A stretch of 64,000 nt of DNA from an uncultured Kocuria sp. (GTDB lineage Bacteria; Actinomycetota; Actinomycetes; Actinomycetales; Micrococcaceae), in NCBI RefSeq assembly GCF_947500125.1, contig NZ_CANMRA010000021.1:1-64000 (forward strand). Reading direction: 5' to 3'. The notes beneath the pieces were generated by a model. That model saw only the letters and a program-made list of their open reading frames with translations. It made no database searches and was not told the DNA's origin. The position numbers were made by a program, and so were the translations under genes. Below are positions 24,315-32,356 of the stretch, piece after piece. Each line of letters opens with the position of its first letter. Position 1 is the stretch's first letter.

Positions 24315-26261
24315 TCAGAACGGCGGCGGGTCAGCGGCCGGACCGGAGCGAGGCCGGGGTGCGGAGTCCGGAACGGGGTCCGGAGCGGGGTCCGGAGCGG
24401 GGTCCGGAGCGGGGTCCGGAGCGGGGTCCGGAGCGGGGTCCGGCGCGGGGTCCGCGACACCGTACGCTACGCAGTCCGGAGAACGGTGCGGAGCGGTGTC
24501 TGGAGCGGGGTACGGAGCAAGGTGCGGAGCACGGCGCAGACGGGGGTCCGTAGCCGTGTCACGGTGCTCCTCCGGATAGGTCCGATGGACCTGCCCTGCG
24601 GGAGAGGTCCATTCCAGCACGCCGTGCTGGTGCAGCGACCTCGCCCCTCCGGATTCCTCGGCGACAGGATTCGCGCGCCCCGGTCGCAGGACCCCCGGGC
24701 CCGGACGGCCGGGCTCCACGCACCCGGACTCCACGCGCCCGGGTTCCAGGTGTCCGTACTCGGGGTGCGCGGGCTGCGGGTGCCCCGGCTCCAGGCGCTC
24801 GGGCGCCACGTGCTCCACCCGCCACCGGCCCAGCGGGCCGTCCCGGTGCTTGAGGAGATGATGGTGCCGGCACAGGTGCGCGAGGTTGTCCGCCGAGGTC
24901 CGGCCGCCGTCGGCCCAGGCGATGGTGTGGTCGAGGTCGCAGCGCGACGCCCGACGCCGGCAGCCCGGGAAGCGGCACGTGCCGTCCCGGGCCCGCAGGC
25001 GGTGCTTGAGGTCCGCGGGCACGGCATACGTGCTTCGGTCCCGGTCCAGGACGGTTCCGGTGACGGGGTGGGTGAGGATCCGGGACCAGGACGGCGCTCG
25101 AGCCGCGATCCGCTCGGCCAGGCTGACCGGGATGGGCCCGTAGCCCTCCAGCTCCGCACAGCGGGAGGTCCACGGCGGGCCCTCGGGAGAGCCGGTGAGC
25201 ACCTCCGCCGGGTTCCGGAGGAGTGCGAGAGCGGGCACGGTGACCGTCACGTGCCCGCGGATGCCGCGCAGATGATCCGGCAGATCGGCGGGCTCGCCGT
25301 CGAGCAGGAGGTCCGCCAGCACGTCGGCCCGCAGCTGGGGCGCCGTGCGGTGCTCCGGAGAACCGGTGGCGAGATCGGACGGCCCGTCGTCCGCCGCCTC
25401 CGACGGCGCCGGCGACGCGGCGGGCGACGCCGAGGTCAGAGCCTGCGCTGCACAGACTCCGGCCGGGACCGCGGGGGCATGGGCCGGGGCTGCGGGGGCA
25501 GCACGATCGACCAGCGTGTCGAGGCGGTCCTGGATGGCGTGCGCGGTGGCTGCGTCCAAGAGGGCGCACAGCTGTGCCATGCCGTCCTCCCGGGGTTCGA
25601 CCCACACGCGACGGTCCTGCAGCGCCAGCCGGTGGCGCTGTTCCTCGGTCTCCCGGAGCAGACCAGCGCGGCGTCGACGTGCCAGAGCGCGCAGCTGGGC
25701 CACGGTGCTGTCCGGCGCCCGCAGGAGCAGCTCGTCGACGATCCGGCGGACGCCCTCGACCGGCGCCTGCAGCTCCGGCGGGAGACTGCCGGCGTCCCAG
25801 ACGAGCTCGCGCCACAGCTCGATGAGCACGCCCGCCTGCCGGGCGCCCATCAGGCCCTGCTCCAGCGACTCCAGGACCTCCGGCAAGGACTCGGCGAGCA
25901 GCACGGCGTCCTCGACACGGCGCAGCGCGGTGCCCGCGGGAAGCCGGAGGGCCGGGCCGATCTCGTCGGCCACGTCCCGCACCGTCTGCTCGTCGGGCTC
26001 GAGGGAGTACGGGCCCAGCCGGTCCGCCCCGGGACGCATCCAGAGCGCCTCCACCATCCAGCGCTGCTCCCGGGCCTCCTCCTGGAGCTGCCAGAGCCGG
26101 TGGAGCAGCCGGTACTGGCGCCCCGCCGCCCGGGCCTCCGCGCAGGACTCCTCGACCAGTGCCCGGACGCCGTCGGAGAACTCCTCGCCGATCTCGGCCA
26201 GGTCCGTCTCCTCCCGGAGGGCGTCCTCCAGGCTTCGCGGCGGAACAGCGGTGGCGGCCAT
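24315..26261 (-). CDS. DUF222 protein with HNH endonuclease domain
   Basis: 648-residue protein of the DUF222/13E12-repeat type common in actinobacterial genomes. The helical DUF222 region covers roughly residues 60-400. The HNH nuclease motif lies at about 435-480: CRFPGCRRRASRCDLDHTIAWADGG followed by NLAHLCRHHHLLKH, with zinc-type cysteines and the metal-binding histidines. After about 590 the tail is a PAPD repeat from a 12-bp minisatellite. Such genes are multi-copy in many actinobacteria and of uncertain function; mobility or DNA processing is suspected. No recombinase or terminal repeat adjoins it. Confidence 0.85.
   Translation of the reverse strand: MAATAVPPRSLEDALREETDLAEIGEEFSDGVRALVEESCAEARAAGRQYRLLHRLWQLQEEAREQRWMVEALWMRPGADRLGPYSLEPDEQTVRDVADEIGPALRLPAGTALRRVEDAVLLAESLPEVLESLEQGLMGARQAGVLIELWRELVWDAGSLPPELQAPVEGVRRIVDELLLRAPDSTVAQLRALARRRRAGLLRETEEQRHRLALQDRRVWVEPREDGMAQLCALLDAATAHAIQDRLDTLVDRAAPAAPAHAPAVPAGVCAAQALTSASPAASPAPSEAADDGPSDLATGSPEHRTAPQLRADVLADLLLDGEPADLPDHLRGIRGHVTVTVPALALLRNPAEVLTGSPEGPPWTSRCAELEGYGPIPVSLAERIAARAPSWSRILTHPVTGTVLDRDRSTYAVPADLKHRLRARDGTCRFPGCRRRASRCDLDHTIAWADGGRTSADNLAHLCRHHHLLKHRDGPLGRWRVEHVAPERLEPGHPQPAHPEYGHLEPGRVESGCVEPGRPGPGVLRPGRANPVAEESGGARSLHQHGVLEWTSPAGQVHRTYPEEHRDTATDPRLRRAPHLAPYPAPDTAPHRSPDCVAYGVADPAPDPAPDPAPDPAPDPAPDPAPDPVPDSAPRPRSGPAADPPPF
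24366..24454. repeat. 12-bp minisatellite in the HNH gene
   Basis: About seven copies of GGAGCGGGGTCC, nearly perfect, encoding a PAPD repeat (residues about 603-631) on the minus strand. The outer copies are degenerate, the inner ones identical. Confidence 0.85.
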
Positions 26262-26325
26262 GGTTCATGGTCCCAACCGGCTCCGACACGCTAAGACGTG
26301 ACCTGGACCACGGCCAGAGGTGTTC

Positions 26326-26356
26326 GCGTCCCGCCCGGCACGGCCGGACGGGACGC
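26326..26356 (-). terminator. Hairpin downstream of the alkene reductase gene
   Basis: Arms GCGTCCCGCCCGGC with one mismatch around an ACG loop, ending 12 bases past the reductase stop on the minus strand. Confidence 0.65.
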
Positions 26357-26367
26357 AGGGGAAGCGC

Positions 26368-27471
26368 TCAGGCCTGCGCGAACGGGTAGTCCGTGTAGCC
26401 CTCGGCGCTCTGCGTGTAGAAGGTCCTCGGATCCGGCACGTTCTCCGGCAGGCCCTCGGCCCAGCGTCGCACCAGGTCCGGGTTCGCGATCGCCGGGCGT
26501 CCGACGACGACACCGTCCGCCACGCCCTCCTCGATCAGCCGAACGCTCTCCTCGCGGGTGGTCGGGACGTCGCTGAAGCCGCTGTTGGCAAGGAAGGGAC
26601 CGCCGAAGCGGGAGCGCAGTCCCTGCACGAACTCCCCCTCCGGCTCCTTGTGCAGGACGGAGAGGTAGGCGAGGCCGAGGTCCTCGACGCCGTCGATGAG
26701 AGCGGCGTACGTGGCCCGGACGTCCTCGTGGTCCGTCTCCCAGGCGTCCTGGACGTTGTGCTCGGGCGAGATCCGCAGGCCGACCTTCTCCGCGCCGACG
26801 GCCTCGGCCACGGCCCGCACCACCTCGATCACGAAGCGGGCACGGTTCTCGGGGGAGCCGCCGTACTCGTCGGTCCGCTGGTTGGCTCCGGGCGCGAGGA
26901 ACTCGTGCAGCAGGTAGCCGTTGGCGCCGTGGATCTCCACGCCGTCCATGCCCGCCTCGATCGCGTTGCGCGACGCGCGGACGAAGGACTCCGCCACGGC
27001 CGGCAGCTCCTCGGCGGTCAGGGCGTGCGGGACGGGGTAGTCGGCCTTGCCTTGGTAGGTGTGCGTCCTGCCCTCGATCGCGACAGCGCTCGGGGCCACC
27101 GGCTGGGAACCGCCGTTGATGTCCGGGTGCGTGACGCGCCCGGCGTGCATGACCTGCATGAACAGCCGGCCGTCGGCGGCGTGGACGCTCTCGGCCACAC
27201 GGCGCCAGCCCTCGACCTGTTCCGGCGTCTCGATGCCGGGCTGGTAGGCGAAGCCCTGCCCCGCCACGTCGGGGTACGTGCCCTCGGTGACGATGAGTCC
27301 CATCGAGGCGCGCTGGGCATAGTGCTCCACGTTGAGCTCGCCGGGGACGCCGTCACGGCCGGAGCGCATCCGGGTGAGCGGCGCCATGACGAGACGGTTC
27401 GGCAGCTCGAGGGAGCCGAGGGCGAAGGGTGTGGACAAGGTGGAGGGGGAGGACGAGGTGGAGGGCTGCAC
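26368..27471 (-). CDS. Old yellow enzyme-family alkene reductase
   Basis: FMN-dependent ene-reductase of 367 residues that reduces activated C=C bonds or nitro compounds with NAD(P)H. TIM-barrel motifs present are LPNRLVMAPLTRMRS, the FMN/substrate motif GVEIHGANGYLLHEFLAPGANQRTDEYGGS, and VGRPAIANPDLVRRW near the C-terminus. GTG at 27471 is chosen for AAAGG seven bases upstream; an ATG at 27486 has no ribosome-binding site. Divergent from the rhodanese gene, with two palindromes between them. Confidence 0.88.
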   Translation of the reverse strand: MQPSTSSSPSTLSTPFALGSLELPNRLVMAPLTRMRSGRDGVPGELNVEHYAQRASMGLIVTEGTYPDVAGQGFAYQPGIETPEQVEGWRRVAESVHAADGRLFMQVMHAGRVTHPDINGGSQPVAPSAVAIEGRTHTYQGKADYPVPHALTAEELPAVAESFVRASRNAIEAGMDGVEIHGANGYLLHEFLAPGANQRTDEYGGSPENRARFVIEVVRAVAEAVGAEKVGLRISPEHNVQDAWETDHEDVRATYAALIDGVEDLGLAYLSVLHKEPEGEFVQGLRSRFGGPFLANSGFSDVPTTREESVRLIEEGVADGVVVGRPAIANPDLVRRWAEGLPENVPDPRTFYTQSAEGYTDYPFAQA

Positions 27472-27498
27472 AAGGAGACCTTTCATCAGGGAACTGGT

Positions 27499-27518
27499 TC
27501 TTCCGTGTCAACGGAAGA
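27499..27518. promoter_or_regulatory. Palindrome TCTTCCGT-N4-ACGGAAGA
   Basis: Perfect eight-base arms, 28 bases upstream of the alkene reductase start. It is a candidate operator for a redox or electrophile-responsive repressor, typical for this enzyme family. No regulator gene adjoins it. Confidence 0.5.
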
Positions 27519-27573
27519 TCCCTCGGAGTTATTTGCGGCCCTGCTGTCTCGTTCCTCACAGTTGGCACAATCC

Positions 27574-27589
27574 ATACCCCCCGGGGTAT
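27574..27589. promoter_or_regulatory. Palindrome ATACCCC-CC-GGGGTAT
   Basis: Seven-base perfect arms upstream of the rhodanese unit. The form resembles operators of CsoR/CstR-family repressors (copper or persulfide sensors), and rhodaneses are known CstR targets. No csoR-like gene is present in the window, so the regulator would act in trans. Confidence 0.55.
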
Positions 27590-27639
27590 CATTGGCGCCA
27601 CGTACCCCGACCGTGTCGGAGCGAACAGAAGGACACCCC

Positions 27640-27726
27640 ATGAGGAACAGCGCCACCGTGCCCGGACCGGGCGGGACGCCCGCCCGACCCGGCGCCGACC
27701 CCTCGACCACCACCAAGGAGAAGTGA
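27640..27726 (+). CDS. 28-codon upstream reading frame of the rhodanese gene
   Basis: Encodes a 28-residue proline-rich peptide beginning MRNSATVPGPGG. AGAAGGACACCCC precedes its ATG, and it stops three bases before the rhodanese ATG, with the rhodanese ribosome-binding site (AAGGAG) inside its last codons. It may be a leader ORF giving translational coupling rather than a functional peptide. Confidence 0.35.
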   Translation: MRNSATVPGPGGTPARPGADPSTTTKEK

Positions 27727-27729
27727 GCC

Positions 27730-28092
27730 ATGGGCTTTCTCGGCCGACTCTTCGGCAGCACCTACGAGACCGTGGACGTGGCCCGCGCCCGGGAGCTGCT
27801 GGACAGCGGTGCCGTGCTCGTCGACGTCCGCACGGCCCAGGAGTACCGCGCGGGCCACGCCCCGGCTGCCCGGCACATCCCTCTGGACGCCATCGCCACC
27901 CGTCAGCGCGAGCTCTCCAAGGACCGGCAGGTCGTGACGGTCTGCCGCTCCGGCGCCCGGTCGGCGAACGCCGCCCGGCAGCTGACGGAGGCCGGCTACC
28001 AGGTGGCCAGCCTCCGCGGCGGCATGACCGCCTGGCAGCGCGCCGGTGAGCGCGTGGTGGCCAAGAACGGCCGGCCCGGCACCATCACCTGA
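27730..28092 (+). CDS. Rhodanese-like sulfurtransferase
   Basis: Single-domain rhodanese of 120 residues. The active-site loop is VCRSGARSAN with the sulfur-accepting cysteine near residue 77. LLDSGAVLVDVRTAQEYRAGHAP and LRGGMTAWQRAG are also intact. It transfers sulfane sulfur to thiophilic acceptors, or detoxifies persulfide or cyanide. AAGGAG lies nine bases before the ATG. The CsoR/CstR-like palindrome upstream suggests induction by persulfide or copper stress. Confidence 0.88.
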   Translation: MGFLGRLFGSTYETVDVARARELLDSGAVLVDVRTAQEYRAGHAPAARHIPLDAIATRQRELSKDRQVVTVCRSGARSANAARQLTEAGYQVASLRGGMTAWQRAGERVVAKNGRPGTIT

Positions 28093-28117
28093 GCCGCAGC
28101 CGGAGTCCCCGGGCTCC

Positions 28118-29038
28118 TCACCCGTCCGCCCGGCCGGCCCGCGCGCGGCCGTAGCCTCGCGGGGTGGCGCCCAGCACCGCGCGGAACTCCCGGGTGAGGT
28201 GGGACTGGTCCGCGAAGCCCAGCTCCGCGGCGAGCGCCCCCAGGTCCGCGTCCGGTTCCGCGCGCATCCGTTCGGCCGCCTCCTGGAGCCGACGACGGCG
28301 GAGCAGCAGCTGCGGCGGCATCCCCACGAACCGGGCCGCGAGTCGCTGCAGCGAGCGCTCGGACACGTGCAGCTGCCGGGCGAGATCGGCCGGGCTCCGC
28401 ACGGGTCCGCCCGCCTCGAGGAGATCGACCATGCGGTTGGCCACGGCACCGTCCCGCGCCGCCGCCGGGGGCACCGCCGCCGCCAGCACCCGGACGTGGT
28501 CCACGAGCAGGGCGGCCGCCCGCGCGTGCCGACCGGCCGGCTCGGCCCCCGTCACGGCCCCCGCGACGGACGAGCGTGGTCCGGGTGCAGGTGGAGGTCC
28601 CGCCCCGTCGAGCAGATCCGCCGTCCGAGCGTGCCGGCTGGCCGGCTCGGCCCCCGTCATGGCCTCCGCGACGGCCGAGCGCAGCCCGGGGGCGAGGAGG
28701 GGCGCCGACCCGTCGAGCAGATCCGCCGGGCGCTCCGTGAACAGCAGGACCCCTGCCGGTCGCAGCAGCGCGCCGACCGCCCAGCCCCGGCCCGTGAGGA
28801 CCCGGGTGGACGCACGGCTCGTGGGCCCGTGCAGCGCCACACCGTCCGGCTCGACCACCACGTTGCTCGCCGGATAGCCCAGCACCAGCTGCTCGACCCG
28901 CTCCCCCGCCGGCAGGTCCCACTCCGGGATCCACAGCTGCCGGACGAGGTGGGCGACGTCGTCGGGCGCAGGAAGGCGCACGACCGCGGCGTGCGGTCCC
29001 GGGGTGAGGTGGCCCCGCGTGGTGGGCGGCTCGCTCAT
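28118..29038 (-). CDS. AraC-family transcriptional regulator
   Basis: 306-residue regulator. The C-terminal AraC helix-turn-helix is intact: the first helix pair in PADLARQLHVSERSLQRLAARFVG and the second in LGALAAELGFADQSHLTREFRAVLGATPRGY. The N-terminal 190 residues resemble the DUF6597-type sensor domain often found with this subgroup. Residues about 105-175 contain two 35-residue tandem copies (LLDG...TGAEPA(S/G)RHAR). TACGCT six bases upstream of the ATG marks a leaderless start. Divergent from the VOC protein at 29129, a likely target. Confidence 0.85.
   Translation of the reverse strand: MSEPPTTRGHLTPGPHAAVVRLPAPDDVAHLVRQLWIPEWDLPAGERVEQLVLGYPASNVVVEPDGVALHGPTSRASTRVLTGRGWAVGALLRPAGVLLFTERPADLLDGSAPLLAPGLRSAVAEAMTGAEPASRHARTADLLDGAGPPPAPGPRSSVAGAVTGAEPAGRHARAAALLVDHVRVLAAAVPPAAARDGAVANRMVDLLEAGGPVRSPADLARQLHVSERSLQRLAARFVGMPPQLLLRRRRLQEAAERMRAEPDADLGALAAELGFADQSHLTREFRAVLGATPRGYGRARAGRADG
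28520..28730. repeat. 105-bp tandem duplication in the AraC gene
   Basis: Two copies of a 105-bp unit sharing long identical stretches such as GGCCGGCTCGGCCCCCGTCA. The unit is a multiple of three and keeps the frame. Confidence 0.7.
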
Positions 29039-29044
29039 GGCACG

Positions 29045-29050
29045 AGCGTA
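29045..29050 (-). promoter_or_regulatory. -10 box TACGCT (leaderless start)
   Basis: Six bases before the ATG of the AraC gene. The surrounding TTACGCTCGTGC occurs twice in tandem. Confidence 0.4.
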
Positions 29051-29116
29051 ATCAGCGCACGAGCGTAACCAGCCGAGGGTGGCGGAAATCTTCAAGACCG
29101 GCCTTGGCCCGCTCCC

Positions 29117-29122
29117 TAGGCT
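29117..29122 (+). promoter_or_regulatory. -10 box TAGGCT (leaderless start)
   Basis: Ends six bases before the ATG of the VOC gene, placing the likely transcription start at the codon itself. Confidence 0.5.
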
Positions 29123-29128
29123 CGGGGC

Positions 29129-29653
29129 ATGAGCACAGAGCAGAACCCCCGCGGGGTCACCGGAGCCCACACCACCGACGGCACGCCCCACGGGTTCACG
29201 TCCCTGACCCCCTTCATCGCGGTGGTCGACGCGGCCGCGGCGATCGACTTCTACACCCGCACCTTCGGCGCCGTCCTCGTCGACCGCACCGACATGCCCG
29301 GGCCGGACGGGGCGCCCGTCGTCGTGCACGCGACCCTCGACCTCGGCGACGGACGGCTCCAGCTGGGCGAGGTCAATCCCGCCTTTCACCTCGTGGCACC
29401 GCCTGCGGGCGACGACGACTGCTACTCCCTGGGTCTCTACGTCCCGGATGTCGACGACGCGGTGGCGCGCGCCGTCGCCGCGGGCGCCACGGTCCGCGAG
29501 CCCGTGAGCACGTTCGTCTCCGGCGACCGCTACGGCAGCATCCGCGACCCGTTCGGCGTCCGCTGGTCGGTCATGACCCGGGTCGAGGACCTCACCGAGG
29601 AGCAGAGCACCGCCCGTGTTGCCGAGTGGGCGGAGTCCATGAGGCAGGGGTGA
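29129..29653 (+). CDS. VOC (glyoxalase/dioxygenase-fold) protein
   Basis: 174-residue vicinal-oxygen-chelate protein with two beta-alpha-beta-beta-beta units: FTSLTPFIAVVDAAAAIDFYTRTFGA at the start and VPDVDDAVARAVAAGATVREPVS plus YGSIRDPFGVRWSVMTRVED later. This PhnB-like type often binds antibiotics or acts on small toxic compounds. Divergent from the AraC regulator, which may control it. Substrate unknown. Confidence 0.8.
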   Translation: MSTEQNPRGVTGAHTTDGTPHGFTSLTPFIAVVDAAAAIDFYTRTFGAVLVDRTDMPGPDGAPVVVHATLDLGDGRLQLGEVNPAFHLVAPPAGDDDCYSLGLYVPDVDDAVARAVAAGATVREPVSTFVSGDRYGSIRDPFGVRWSVMTRVEDLTEEQSTARVAEWAESMRQG

Positions 29654-29666
29654 GGCGCCGCGCGGC

Positions 29667-30125
29667 TCAGGCGTCCTGGGGGCCGGCGGCCGGGGCGAGG
29701 AGCTCCAGGGCGATGTCGTCCGGGTCGCGGAACTCCAGGATGTGTCCGACGCCGATGTCCTTGATCCCCTCGTGGGCGATCCCCAGGTCGTCCAGGACGA
29801 CGACGGCGTCCTGGAGGTCGGCCTGCGACGCCACGGTGAAGCACAAGTGGTCCAGCCCCACCCGGTCCTCGTCGTGCCGGTCCCCGTCCGGCGCCACCGG
29901 CCGGAGGCCCAGCAGGCCACCGCCGAACTGGTAGATGACGCCGCCGAAGAGGAAGGACAGCTGGTCCTTCGTCTCCTGGTCGGCGTCCGCTGGCGGAGCC
30001 TCGAAGGCGACCGGGAAGCCGAAGACGGCGTCGTAGAAGGCGCGGGACCGGTCGATGTCGGTGACCGTGAGCCGAACGTGGGCGTAATCGGTGGCGCTGA
30101 TGGGCACAGTGTTCTCCGGTGTCAT
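29667..30125 (-). CDS. VOC (glyoxalase-fold) protein
   Basis: 152-residue protein with one VOC pair: YAHVRLTVTDIDRSRAFYDAVFGFPVAFE at the N-terminus and VGLDHLCFTVASQADLQDAVVVLDDLGI, then HILEFRDPDDIALELLAP. Metal ligands (His, Glu) of a glyoxalase-like site are present. The ATG at 30125 is preferred because longer in-frame openings pass through the perfect hairpin at 30148. Convergent with the other VOC gene, with only 13 bases between stops. Confidence 0.8.
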   Translation of the reverse strand: MTPENTVPISATDYAHVRLTVTDIDRSRAFYDAVFGFPVAFEAPPADADQETKDQLSFLFGGVIYQFGGGLLGLRPVAPDGDRHDEDRVGLDHLCFTVASQADLQDAVVVLDDLGIAHEGIKDIGVGHILEFRDPDDIALELLAPAAGPQDA

Positions 30126-30466
30126 CGGGGTGGCGCTACGAGCGGGATGTCCTGCCGTGCGCACCGGGGGCAGTGCCTGCCCCCGGTGCGCACGGCAGGA
30201 CACGCACTCTACGGGGCTCCACCCCTGCGGGCGAGGATCCGGACCCCGCACGCGAACTCCTCGGACGCGCGCAGGGCCCGGCCTCCGGGACGGGTCCCGG
30301 TCGCGGCTCTCCACCTCGCGACCGGGACCGTCAGCTTCTCCCTGTGTCCCGGGGATCCCCTCGCACCACTCAGCCAACCAGCTCCCGCTGAACACGAGCT
30401 GAAGCAGGACTCCTGCGTGGTGCCGCCGGTCCCGCGGCCCGTCTCCGCCGTCGTGGGCGCGCCGGC
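30126..30466. other. Intergenic region with a large perfect inverted repeat
   Basis: 341 bases without a credible gene between the VOC gene and the arylsulfotransferase. The only clear structure is the 55-base hairpin at 30148-30202; the rest holds no domain-like reading frame. Confidence 0.5.
30148..30202. repeat. 26-bp perfect inverted repeat
   Basis: Two exactly complementary 26-base arms, the first opening TGTCCTGCCGTGCGC at 30148-30173 and the second at 30177-30202, around a TGC loop. It sits 23 bases upstream of the VOC start, so on that transcript it would form a very strong 5' leader hairpin. It could equally be a terminator, a regulatory structure or a dispersed repeat element. Confidence 0.8.
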
Positions 30467-32191
30467 TCAGGACTCGGCGAACCAGAAATCCTCGAACTCG
30501 TACTTGAGCACCCGGTAGGCGAAGTCGTTCTCGGTCGCCCCCTCGAGGGCGTAGTCGTAGCGGGCGACAACCTCGCGCTGGGCGTCGTACTCGGCGAACG
30601 TCAGGGCCTGGCCGCTGTTGATCACGAGCGGGCCGCCGAGGTCCTGCACGTTGCTGACGATCGCGGAGTAGGGGACGGGGACGGTCTCGACCGCGCTGTA
30701 GGTCCCGGCGTTCTCATCGACGAGATACTTCCGGTACTCCGAGCGGAGGGAGGGATCCGCCGTGGCCACCGGGGAGGTCCCCGCGGGCACGGGACCCGTG
30801 TAGTCCGGGCGGCTGTTCATCCTCCAGAACGAGTTGTCGAACATCGTGAGGTAGTACTGGCCGTCCGCCAGCGTCTCGTCGTCGTGGCGCACCACCGAGT
30901 GCTGTCCGCCGGTGTCGGGGAAGTCCCCCGCCTTCTCGAGGAGCAGGCCCTCGGCGTCGGTGCCGGCCCAAACCTCCCGCTGACCGATGATGTAGTCGAC
31001 CGAGGGGTTCCCGTGGACGTCGTCGACCTTCAGGATCGCGGAGTTCTCGCGCGCGCTGACGATCACGGAGTCCCCGTCCGGGGACCAGTCGACCGAGTTC
31101 AGGTGCAGCCAGTCGTCCACCTCGCCCGGACCGTAGGGCCCCGGGCCGTAGGGCTGGGTGCGGGACTTGTAGCCGGCGAGGAGCTGCGTGAAGTCGACCG
31201 TCTTCCCGTAGGTCCCGGTCTCCAGGTCCAGGGACACCAGGACGTCCTCCACGCTGCCCTTGGCGGTCTCCGTCGCCAGGATCACTAGCTTGCCGTCGTC
31301 GGTGATGTCGAAGTCGTGGTGCATCTCGAAGCCCGCCAAGACGTGCGTGGCCACGACCCGGCCGAGGCCGTCGATCCGGGCGACCTTGTCCGTCCCGACG
31401 GTGGTCACCATGGTGTCGCCGTAGAACTCCAGCCGATCCGTGCGGTAGCCGTCGAGGTCGAACTCGGCGCGCAGCACCCCCGCGTTGTCGTAGAGCAGGG
31501 TGTAGTCGATGTGGCGCCTCAGCCCCATCACCGCGAACAGCCCATCGGTGAGCTCCTCGGCGTTCCCCACCACGGTGCGGTCGAGAGTCGTGCGGTCGCC
31601 CGACGCGCTCGGCGGAGCGGTCATGGTGAACGAGAACTCCACGGGTTCGCCGTCGTCGGGCTGCCAGGTGGTGGTCACGGTGTTCTCGACCCCCGGCACC
31701 ACCCCGATGAGCTGCCCCTCGAACGACGCGGCGTTCGGGTCGTGGTCCGCGGCGACGCGCGTGAAGTCCTCGGTGCCGGGAGAGCTCACGGTGTAGGTCA
31801 GGGTGCCGTCGCCCTGGGTCCCGAACTGGGCGTAGACGCCCGTGGTGTTGGTGCCGTAGGGGTTGAGCACGAGCAGGGGGTCGTCCGGGGCCGAGCCCAG
31901 GGTCTGCAGGTCGTCCAGCGCGGCGTCGACCACTTGCTGCACGTCCAGGGCGAAGCCACGGGGCTCCACGGGCACGCCGTTGCGGGCCACCGAGACGGTG
32001 TAGAGGTTCGCGTCCGCCTCCGGGTAGGTCTCGGCCGTGGCGACCAGCTCGTCGGCGGCGGGCACGAGCGGAGGCGCATCAGGCTGCTGCAGGATCCTCG
32101 GCGGCGGGGCCGCGAGAGCCGGGGCCCCCGACACGACCAGGGCGGCCGCCGTGAGAAGGGTGACGGAACGAGCGCGCGATCTCTTCGACAT
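30467..32191 (-). CDS. Secreted arylsulfotransferase (ASST) family protein
   Basis: 574-residue secreted protein. A signal peptide spans about residues 1-27 (SVTLLTAAALVVSGAPALAA). The remainder is a beta-propeller of the ASST family with the histidine-containing motifs FEMHHDFDITDDG, DDWLHLNSVDWSPDGDSVIVSARE and GGQHSVVRHDDE, and the FDNSFWRMNSRPD stretch. ASST enzymes move sulfate from one phenol to another through a sulfohistidine; the conserved histidines are kept, but activity cannot be assured. AGGAG lies seven bases upstream of the ATG. No sulfate-metabolism neighbours. Confidence 0.82.
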   Translation of the reverse strand: MSKRSRARSVTLLTAAALVVSGAPALAAPPPRILQQPDAPPLVPAADELVATAETYPEADANLYTVSVARNGVPVEPRGFALDVQQVVDAALDDLQTLGSAPDDPLLVLNPYGTNTTGVYAQFGTQGDGTLTYTVSSPGTEDFTRVAADHDPNAASFEGQLIGVVPGVENTVTTTWQPDDGEPVEFSFTMTAPPSASGDRTTLDRTVVGNAEELTDGLFAVMGLRRHIDYTLLYDNAGVLRAEFDLDGYRTDRLEFYGDTMVTTVGTDKVARIDGLGRVVATHVLAGFEMHHDFDITDDGKLVILATETAKGSVEDVLVSLDLETGTYGKTVDFTQLLAGYKSRTQPYGPGPYGPGEVDDWLHLNSVDWSPDGDSVIVSARENSAILKVDDVHGNPSVDYIIGQREVWAGTDAEGLLLEKAGDFPDTGGQHSVVRHDDETLADGQYYLTMFDNSFWRMNSRPDYTGPVPAGTSPVATADPSLRSEYRKYLVDENAGTYSAVETVPVPYSAIVSNVQDLGGPLVINSGQALTFAEYDAQREVVARYDYALEGATENDFAYRVLKYEFEDFWFAES

Positions 32192-32356
32192 CTCGGACTC
32201 CTGGCGGTGGGCGCGGCGGTCAAGTCCGGCCGAGTGTAACCACCCGATCCCCCTCTGATAAGGGGCGATGCATTTGCGGAGGCTAACGTCCCACCCCGGA
32301 GGCGGGTCGGCGGCGCGGCGTGACCCCGGATGACCTCCGGCGGGCCCGGATCCGCC

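Noticed and set aside
24366-24454. Possible CRISPR array
   Set aside because: Units are 12 bp with no spacers and encode an in-frame PAPD repeat.
30205-30420. Plus-strand open frame between VOC and arylsulfotransferase
   Set aside because: No start signal, and the translation only continues antisense VOC sequence and the hairpin.
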